64,000 bases of DNA from contig NC_088342.1 in NCBI RefSeq assembly GCF_036884655.1, positions 34,036,001 to 34,100,000 of the forward strand, in the 5' to 3' direction. This document shows positions 55,712 through 64,000 of the stretch, in pieces; positions within the stretch are counted from its first letter, which is position 1; the number at the start of each line of letters is the position of its first letter. A program made the translations under genes and the position numbers. The stretch comes from Musa acuminata AAA Group. Lineage: Eukaryota; Streptophyta; Magnoliopsida; Zingiberales; Musaceae. The notes below the pieces were generated by a model. The model was given only the letters and a program-made list of their open reading frames with translations, had not been told where the DNA came from and ran no database searches.

Positions 55712-56895
55712 ATGCCATTGACTAGACATCAAAAACAAGAACTAGGGATTATTGATTTGCAGTCTTATGCAATGGCTACTGATAACTTAGTGAAAACACA
55801 AATGGAATCATTGGAAACCAGAATTGAGAATCGACTACAAAAAACCCTTCACCATTTAAAAAACAGCTAATTGTGACACAAACTACCCATGCATTAAGGT
55901 AGAATTTCCAAGATGAGAAGATGGGGATCTGACCAGTTGGATCTCCAGGGTGAATTTTTTTTTTTCATTTTCACAGGACCCTAGAAGAATCCAAGGTAGA
56001 AATAGCCTCAATCCAGCTAGATGGAGATACGATCCAGTGGTATGAAACTTGCCACAAAGTTCCTTCGTGGGAGTAGTTCAAACGAGGACTTCTTGTTCAC
56101 TTTGGCCCATCCGAATATAAGAATGTTGATGGGCAGCTCGCTAAAATTCGTTAGACCTCTACAATATTGGAATATCAAAACAGGTTTAAAAGATTGTCAA
56201 ATCAAGTTAAAGATTGGTCGGAATGATAACTTTTGGGTACATTTATTAAAGGGCTTAATCCAGATATCCGGTGTGAAGTTAAGGCTCATTAATCACGCAC
56301 TATGATACCTGTGATCTCATTTGCATGCCTATATGAGGAAAAAATCAGCATGGAATATCGTCGAAATAAAGGTGTCAATAAACAAGTGATCCGTAAGCAG
56401 CCCACCCCATCTACTCCCAGTCAAAATCCTAACACTCAAAGTGTAACCCGAGAAGAGCTCAAAGAAAGATCAGCGAAGGGTTTGTAATGGCATTACGATG
56501 AAAAGTGGAGAAAGGAGCACCGATGCAAACAAGAGAAACTTCTGATGATTGAGCCAATCGAGGAGGAACCAGAAGTAGAAGAGTTGGACTTTGATTATAA
56601 AGGTATGGAAACTGATGAAGATATTGAAGCCATCACAAATACAGTACATGCATTGGCTGGCTATGCTAACCCACAAACTATGAAAATTGGAGGAACTTTG
56701 AAACATCAACCTGTCATTATTTTGATTGATACGGGTAGCACTAATAATTTTATGAATAGGAAAGTTGCAGCCCGATTAGCTTACCACATTGAATGTTGTA
56801 ACAAATTTGAAGTCAAGGTCGCCGATAGACGGATTTTAACCTATGATAGCAAGTGTTCGAAGATAAAACTGACCTTGCTGATAGAAATGAAATAG
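55712..56895 (+). pseudogene. gag: Gag and protease of G3, broken
   Basis: Start MPLTRHQKQELGIIDLQSY, then fragments in several frames: VEFPR, STILEYQNRFKRLSNQVKDW, LLGTFIKGLNPDIR. The knuckle is damaged: its first Cys is a stop and its second is Tyr (WHYDEKWRKEHRCKQ). Protease ILIDTGSTNNFMN lies near 56725. The sequence ends at the C3 junction before RT. Confidence 0.85.
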
Positions 56896-56907
56896 AAAAA
56901 AGAAGAT

Positions 56908-57302
56908 TGTATTGATTGAAATAATACACAATACTGCATATTTATACATGTTTAGAAGGGAGAATTTTCCTCAACAGAGGAGGATTTTCCTTAACAGATT
57001 TATGATATCTTATCATGTAGTTGGGGAGATCTTGGTTGTTGTTGAGGTTGTTATCACGGGAGATCTTAACTGTTATCATGCCCCTACAAGATAGTGCTTT
57101 TGTCATGGACGTCGATCTTAGACCGATGTGATGAAAGCGATTTGCGGGTGAGTGGCTTCATGAGGGAGTCCGCTAGTTGATCAGCCGTATATACATGGGA
57201 AACACGTAGTTGATGTCTGACAGCTTGTTCTCGCACAAAGTGAAAGTCGATGGCGATATGTTTCATCGCGTGAGTGGAATACCGGATTGACGCATAGATA
57301 AG
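56908..57302 (-). mobile_element. Copia C3: RNase H end and 171-bp 3' LTR
   Basis: Minus strand. RNase H C-terminus YSTHAMKHIAIDFHFVREQA and TADQLADSLMKPLT is at 57302-57090. A PPT TTGTAGGGGCA precedes a short LTR at 57078-56908 (TGATAACAG to CAATACA), with a TATAAATA near 56945. A4 cuts the element at 57303. Confidence 0.85.
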
Positions 57303-59108
57303 TGTTAGGATCAAGAGCACTAAGAGGGGGGGGTGAATTAGTGTAGCGAAAAACCTTCTACGAAAAATAAAAACTGTGTTCGTTCGTTAAAAGTGATTTT
57401 GGTAAGAAAGCCGATTCGTAAATCACTTTAACTTCTATTTAAGCGAGATGCAGCAAAGATATAAATTCAGTTTGCAGTTATGATTCTAATCAGATAGTAG
57501 GCGCAAATTGAAATATGATATTCGTACGAAAAAATTGATTTACGTCTAAATGCTGATTCATAAATCACTTGATTAAGCGAGATGCAGTTTAAGAAAGGAT
57601 ATAAAGGCAGTTTGCAGTTATGATAGAAATCAAAACATAAACACAAATAGAAATATGATGATCGTACGATGAAACTATTTTACGTCTAAACGCTGATTCA
57701 TAAAGTGCAAAGCTTGAAACCCGATCGTATATGTGCAGAAAGCAGTAAGCTTTAGACGAGGTTTGCAGTAAAGATAATATGGTCAAAGTAAATGCAAACC
57801 GAGATTTAGAGTGGTTCGGTCAATCTTGACCTACTCCACTTTTGGCTTCCTTTACCGACGAGGTCACCGACGTCAACTAGAGGCATTCCTTCAATAGGCG
57901 AAGGCCAACCACCCTTTTACAGTTTCACTTCTTTTGACGGGCTTAGGAGACAACCCTTACAAAATTTTCTCTCCTCTCTTTAAAGCTCAGAATTTGGAAG
58001 AAAAGAGGGAGAAGAACTTTTGGCCTTTACAACAATTTTGAACTCTAAAAATCACAGAACAAGATCAGGATTTCGGTGTATATTCAGTTCCTTTTCAGTG
58101 CTGAATGGGTGGGGTATTTATAGGCCCCAACCCAGTTTGAATTTGGAGCTCAAAACTGTCAATTCCCAGAATTTCGGGATCTGGCGGTTGCACCTCCTGA
58201 CTGGAGCGGTTGCACCGCCTGGCAGAGCTCGAAGACTGAGCCTCTGTGCGATGCCACCTCCTGTTAGGGGCGGTTGCACCTCCTACCAGAGCTCTAAGAC
58301 TGAGCTCTTGCGGTGCCACCTCCTGACTGAGGTGGTTGCACCGCTCAGCCAGAGCTCGGAGACCGAGCCCAAGCGGTGCCACCTCTTGTCAGGGGAGGTT
58401 GCACCGCCCAGTCTCGCTCGGAGACTGAGCCCAGGCGGTGCCACCTCCTGGCTGGGGCGGTTGCACCGCCCAGTCTCGCTCGGAGACTTAGCCCAGGCAG
58501 TGCCACCTCCTGGCTTGGGCGGTTGCACCGCCTAGTCTCGCTCGGAGACTTAGCCCAGGAGGTGCCACCTCCTGGCTTGGGCGATTCAACCGCCTGGCAG
58601 AAATCAAGGTCCGAATGGGTTGATCCATTCGGCCCAATTTGGGTTTTTCAGGGGCCCAATTGCCCCAAGATTAAGTTAATGGGATCACCTCCCATTTCCA
58701 ACTTAATCATTGTGCTAACTACGATATTTCCTAAGACATTTACTGCAACTTGCTCCGGTGCGTCAATCGCTTCTTCCGGCGAACTTCCGTCGATCATCCG
58801 ATGAACCCTCAGTGATGCTTCTGCGGACTTCCGAAAAACTCCTGGACTTGCGACGATCCACTTGGCCAGTTCCGACGAGCTTCTTTGGCAAGCTCATGGA
58901 CTTCTCGAATTTGTTCCCGCATAACCTCCTACGACTGTCCAAACTTCCGTCGAGCTCTCGAACTCCCAACGTGATCATTTTCTTGACTCCGGCGCAACTC
59001 TTGCTGCATATCTTACTTTCATCGTAGTTAATCCTGCACACTTATCTAAACATATAGATTAGAGAACAAATGACAATTGACTTCATCATCAAAATCCGAG
59101 ATTCAACA
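57303..59108 (-). repeat. 3' LTR of A4 (1806 bp)
   Basis: TGTTAGGATCAAGAG start, GATTCAACA end. It has a G8 run and a minus TATA box at 58115-58122. GC repeats at 58182-58600 are the longest in the window, with TCGGAGACTNAGCCCAGGCG units. An 11-bp array is at 58765-58965. The leader minisatellite is reduced to scattered units with longer duplicated blocks at 57460-57720. Confidence 0.9.
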
Positions 59109-59142
59109 ATCTCCCCCTTTTTGATGATGACAATCAATTGAT
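59072..59142 (-). promoter_or_regulatory. PPT and stem-loop at A4 3' LTR boundary
   Basis: The PPT complement TCTCCCCCTTTTT is at 59110-59122. The arms at 59072-59094 and 59119-59142 match those of A2 base for base. Confidence 0.75.
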
Positions 59143-60157
59143 AATGGCGTTAACCTTAACTCCCCCTGTCTATATGCCATACTTGAGGTAAGTCATTCTT
59201 TAATTCAAAACATTTGAATTCAGGAGACATATTGATAAGTTAAAATCATTTAAACTTATCAATACTCCCATCATGATTCCTATCATGATGTTTCTCTCTA
59301 AAGATGATGTCAAGGCTTGACATTCATTTTCAAATTTTACATAACAGGTTTGAATGATGGTAATTGTAGCAATTCATCATATTGTAAGATATCAACATGT
59401 AAAATTGCGAAGTAAGATTTTGATATCATTACATGATACAAACAAGGCATAATGCAAATTATAGCAATCATAGCATGAATTCTTATATCTCTTGGTGATG
59501 CAAGCATGGCATTAATACTCATATATTTCTCCCCCTTTGTCATCAACAAAAAGCATGGTAATTGTGATAGCAGGAGAACAATAAGCGAATTTTGAGCATA
59601 AGTGTGATAGTTGTTCATGCCTTTACATGTTGTTTTCCAAGCATATAAAGGAAAGCATGATACATAGATTGCTTTGAATACTTCTTCCTTTTTATTTGTT
59701 GTAATCTTTTTGCATGAAGGAGGAAGGCTATTTGTAATTTTACTTTGAGTGAAGTTAAAATTGATGAGAGATTAAATCATGCTTCATTTTTACAAGGATC
59801 AAGATATATATGTGAAACAAATCTTTACAAGTAAAAACACCATCATCCATATTTAAAGATGGAATTTATAAGCAGGAATCATTTTATCAAATCTATTTCA
59901 GAAAAATATTTTTCATATAATAAGTGTATGAGAAAATATGATTTTTAGGATACCAATTGTTAAGCGAATCCGAAAATGAAATTAACACTTTCATGCATTC
60001 GGACAAGACTATGCTATTCAATCATGAAGACAAAACATGCTTATTGTTATGGAAATTTTTGTATTCAACACATAATTTCCAACATGTTATTTAGGCATGT
60101 AATGGCAGTCAAGTGATTTGATCATTCAATAAAGTTCAAAAAATAATTTTAACTAGT
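59143..60157 (-). other. 3' non-coding region of A4
   Basis: AT-rich, no ORF. CTCCCCCTTTGTCATCAAC at about 59531 repeats the internal PPT-like tract of A2. It is about 300 bases longer than in A2. Confidence 0.7.
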
Positions 60158-63100
60158 TTATGTGTTCGGACACATCAACATTCTTAATTCTCTTCTTATG
60201 AAATCAAATTGTTCTTCACTTAGAGGTTTTGTAAAAATATCAGCTAGTTGACGTTTAGTATCAATGAACTCTATGATTATATTATGATTAGTAATATGAT
60301 CTCGTATAAAGTGATGTCTAATATCAATATGTTTTGTTCTTGAGTGTTGTATAGGATTCTTCGTTAAGCATATTGCACTTGTGTTATCACATTTAATGGG
60401 AATATTTTTAAGATGAATTTTATAGTCTTCTAAGGTGTTTTTCATCCATACAACTTGTGCACAACATGCACTTGCTGCAATATATTCAGCTTCGGTTGTT
60501 GATAGTGCAACCGAGTTTTATTTCTTAGATGACCAAGAAACAAGGGCATGTCCTAAAAATTGACATGTTCTTGATGTGCTTTTTCTATCTAGTTTACAGC
60601 CAGCAAAGTCCGCATCAGCATAAGCAATTAACTCAAGATTCTTTGATTTTGGGTACCATAATCCTAGATTTGTGGTACCATTAAGATATCTAAGTATTCT
60701 TTTAACTGCTTTGAGATTTGATATCTTAGGGTTTAATTGAAATCTAGCACAAAGTCCTACACTAAACATGATATCTGGTCTAGTTGTAGTGAGGTAAAGT
60801 AAACTTCCTATCATACCCCTATAAGTTTTTTGATCGAAGCTTTCTCCACTTTCATCAATTTCTAACTTAGTGGAGGTGCTCATAGGAGTGTTAATAGCTT
60901 TTGAGTTATTCATATTAAACTTTTTTAGCAAATTCATAGCATATTTAGTTTGACTAATAAAGATGCCATTGCTTAGTTGTTTGATTTGTAAGCCTAAGAA
61001 GAATGTTAATTCTCCTATTAAACTCATTTCGAATTCAAGACTCATAGTTTTAGCAAAAGATTCACAAAGAGATTCATTCGTAGAACCAAAGATAATATCA
61101 TCAACATAAATCTGAACAATGAGAAAATTATTTTCAAAATTCTTGATGAATAATATAGTATCAACCTTGCCTTTTGTGAAATTATTTTCAATAAGAAAAG
61201 AACTAAGTCTCTCATACCAAGCCCTCGGAGCTTGTTTTAAACCATAGAGAGCTTTAGTTAATCTAAACACATGATTAGGGAGGCTATTATTTTCAAATCC
61301 AGGAGGTTGTTCAATATAGACTTCTTTGAAAATAAAGCCATTAAAAAAAGTGCTTTTAACATCCATTTGAAATAACTTAAAATTATTGCTACTAGCGTAG
61401 GCAAGGAGCATCCTTATGGCTTCTAATCGAGCCATAGGAGCGAAGGTTTCTTCGTAATCGATACCTTCTTCTTGGTTGAAACCTTTGGCCACTAATCTAG
61501 CCTTGTTTCTAACTACGATACTATATTTATCTTGCTTATTTCTAAAAACTCATTTAGTACCAATAACTAAATGGTCATTTGGCCTAGGAACAAGCTTTCA
61601 CACCTCATTTCTCTCAAATTGATTTAATTCATCTTGCATTGCGATAATCCATGAATCATCTTTCATGGCTTCGTCAACACATTTGGGTTCAATTTGGGAG
61701 AGAAAAGCGACGTTGGCACAAAAATTTTTAAGAGAAGATCGTGTTTGAACCCCCTTTGACGTGTCTCCTAAGATTAGCTCCTTAGAATGAGCATCTACAT
61801 ACTTCCAATCCTTGGGTAAGGATGTTTCGGAAGTGGATGCATCCAAGTTGCTAGTTGCAGACGGGGTTTCATTTAAATTCAAGAAATCAAAATTAACATC
61901 ATCATCAAAATCATTTTTCCTGATTTCAAAAATCTCATTGAAAACAACATGAATGGATTCTTCAATAATTAAAGTTCTTTTATTGAAGATACGAAAGGCT
62001 TTAGAAACCGAAGAATAACCAAGAAAGATTCCTTTATCGGATTTAGCATCAAATTTTCCTAAGTTATCATTTTCATTCAAGATAAAACACTTACACCCAA
62101 AGACTTTAAAAAATGAAACATTGGGTTTTTTGTTGTTCCATAACTCATAGGGAGTTTTGGTGAGTAAGGGTCTTACTAGAACTCTATTCAAAATATAGCA
62201 TGCAGTATTTACGGCTTCGGCCCAAAAATATTTGGGTAGGCTATGTTCATTCAATATGGTTCTTGCCATTTCTTGTAAATTTCGATTTTTTCTTTCTACT
62301 ACTACATTTTGTTGAGGATTTCTAGGAGTAGAGAAATTATGGTTGTATCCATTGAGTTCACAAAATTCTTGGAAATCATGGTTTTGAAATTCACTACCAT
62401 GATCACTTCTAATTGATGAAATCATAGAACCCTTCTCATTCTGAACAAATTTACAAAACTTGGTAAAATATCTAAAGCATTCACTTTTCTGTTTTAAGAA
62501 GTAAGTCCATGTGTATCTGCTATAGTCATCCACAATGACGAAGGCGTATTTACTACCTCCTAGGCTTGATGTAGAGATTGGTCCGAACAAGTCCATATGG
62601 ATCAATTGTAAGGGCCTATAGGTGCTTATTTGATTTTTTGATTTGAAACTACCCTTAATTTGTTTACCTAATTGGCAAGCATCACATACATTATCTTTGA
62701 TGAACTTGATATGAGGAATTCCTCTTACAAGTTCTTTAGATGATATTTGAGTAATTAGTTTCATGCTAGCATGACCTAATCTTCTATGCCATAGCCAAGC
62801 ATCCTCATTCAAAACCGAAAAACACATTTCATTACACAAATCATTGATGTCAATAGTGTATACGTTATTTTGTTTTAATGCAATCATAGACGTGTTTTTG
62901 TGTGGTTTTTCAATGATGCAAGCATTAGATTCGAATCTGACAATATATCCTTTATCACATAATTGACTAATGCTCAAGAGGTTATGTTTTAAACCATCAA
63001 CTAACAAAACATCTTCAATAAAGAAGTTGGATTTGTTACCTATGGTTCCTTTGCCAATGATTTTACCCTTGTTGTCTCCGAAGGTGACATAGCCTTCGTC

Positions 63101-63205
63101 TATGCTAGTGAGCTTAGAGAATTGAAATGGATCTCCGGTCATATGCCTTGAGCATCCACTATCAAGGTACCATCTCTTGCTCCTAGCTTGCGATGGTATA
63201 GGTTT
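60158..63205 (-). pseudogene. pol: Pol of A4 with nonsense codons
   Basis: Collinear with A2 pol: [11 protein letters not shown] protease, integrase ([25 protein letters not shown]), RT with YVDD, RNase H ([28 protein letters not shown]). Stops replace Trp twice near 61530-61597 and Gln once near 60519. All fit G-to-A or C-to-T changes. In integrase HGGEF has become HGSEF and HQNGVVERK has become QQNVVVERK. It ends RRELRMLMCPNT. Confidence 0.92.
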
Positions 63206-64000
63206 CTACAAGAAAGGATGATCTTTAGGTACCCATTTGCTTTTGGGTGCCTCAAAAATAGATCTACATTGTTTATCATGTTACATAGAATTTATCATGA
63301 TTCTTTTAGGAACCCAAATTAATTTGTTCGGACTAATTTTCTTGAATGGACAATAATACGTTTTGTGTCCAAGTTTGCAACAAAAGTTGCATTTGTCTTG
63401 GTGTCGAACATGTAAGATGGGGCCTTTTATGAAGGTGGTTGGATTTTGGTGAGGACTTCTCACAAATCCGATTCCACTTCTTTTGGGAACGTGACCCTTG
63501 TTTGCAAGGATCATGTTCAAAGACTTGCTACCAACCTCGAATTTCTTCAAGGTGTCCTTAAGTAGCAAGTTTTCCTTTTGGAGAGTTTCTAGATCATGAC
63601 ATTTTATGCATGAACCTAAACTATCATGATATTCAGCTTTTAACTTATCGAAATTACAAGTAAGACTATCATGCTCCTTTTTTAGCAATTTATATTTTCT
63701 ACTAATAATCTTGCATTCATCAAATAAATCATGGAAGGCATTTAATAATTCATCAAATGATAAATATGCATCTATTAAATTCATTACCTCCTCTCCGATG
63801 GCCATTAAGGCATAATGAGCAACTTGCTCGGTGTTGGACTCCTCTTCTTCGGACGTGCTCGAGTCATCCCATGTTGCTTTGAGCGCCTTCTTCTTTGATG
63901 TTCTCTTTTTGACTTAGGGACAATCACTCTTGTAGTGTCCCGGCTTTTTGCACTCATAGCAAATAACTTGGTCCTTCTTGGGTTCAAGTTTATTTTTTGT
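63206..64000 (-). pseudogene. gag: Gag of A4, C-terminal part
   Basis: It ends HPFL then TAG at 63206-63208, in frame with pol as in A2. It holds the second knuckle CNFCCKLGHKTYYC and a coiled-coil-like segment, then the acidic EEEESNTEQVAHYALMAIGEEV. The first knuckle CYECKKPGHYKSDCP is followed by a stop (Gln to TAA), and another stop lies at 63281-63283. It continues off the edge. Confidence 0.88.

Larger units (their letters stand above)
54380..56907 (+). mobile_element. Element G3: 5' half of a chromovirus related to G1
   Basis: A 274-bp LTR, PBS, about 1 kb of leader, and broken gag-protease on the plus strand. It is interrupted by C3 at 56908, and the remainder would lie beyond the window. 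Gag start, protease and LTR words (GGAGGCCGATCCCCT) resemble G1. Confidence 0.87.
57303..64000 (-). mobile_element. Element A4: second pol-carrying LTR-A copia, truncated by window edge
   Basis: Minus-strand relative of A2 inserted in C3. The left flank ATAAG (57298-57302) is the expected TSD; its partner is outside. It has an 1806-bp 3' LTR, PPT, 1 kb of non-coding DNA, pol with several nonsense codons, and gag running off the edge. It shares the gag-pol TAG with A2. Confidence 0.92.

Overview
This window reads as plant nuclear heterochromatin. It is built almost entirely from LTR retrotransposons inserted into one another. I found no host protein gene, tRNA, rRNA or bacterial-type feature. 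The primer-binding sites match the 3' end of plant initiator Met-tRNA, and the Ty1-copia and chromodomain Ty3-gypsy families point to a flowering plant. A monocot is my guess, with low confidence. Element labels below are mine.

The dominant group is a long-LTR copia lineage (LTR-A, LTRs about 1.35-2.3 kb) resembling SIRE/Maximus: a long gag with two CCHC knuckles and a coiled coil, then a pol in the order PR-INT-RT-RNaseH. It occurs as pol-carrying copies (A2, 22932-39788, minus; A4, 57303-64000, minus) and as gag-only copies (A1, 1-6561, plus; N1, 7626-20690, minus; N2, 11432-18971, minus; A3, 29557-37321, minus). Gag-only copies keep the LTR ends, PBS, PPT and gag but replace pol with about 2-3.5 kb of AT-rich non-coding DNA, so they probably depend on A2/A4-type proteins.

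Layout: A1 lies next to an old copia (C1, plus, 6562-7625 and 20696-21958). N1 split C1 (TSD ACTAT), N2 entered N1 (TSD TGATC), and a 1600-bp solo LTR of another family (LTR-B) entered an N2 LTR (TSD GATAC). At 21959-44189 LTR-B copies are nested in each other (TSD GAAAT) and the nest is repeated in inverted orientation. A2 entered the left inverted copy (TSD TGTAC) and A3 entered A2's gag (TSD TCTTT). From 44253 a minus-strand copia (C2) is split by a chromovirus (G1, 46026-51837). It is followed by an LTR-A scrap, a minus chromovirus 3' half (G2, 52191-54379), a plus chromovirus 5' half (G3, 54380-56907), the 3' end of a short-LTR copia (C3, 56908-57302), and A4 running off the right edge.

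The most notable signals are three. First, a covarying stem-loop brackets the polypurine tract and the first bases of the 3' LTR in every LTR-A subfamily. Second, a UAG codon sits at the same place between gag and pol in both pol-carrying copies. Third, the LTR-A LTR is itself an array of small repeats: an 11-bp periodic array, GC-rich promoter-proximal repeats, an 18-bp palindrome before the TATA box, and a 17-bp hairpin minisatellite in the leader. A3 is the youngest insertion, with LTRs that look identical.
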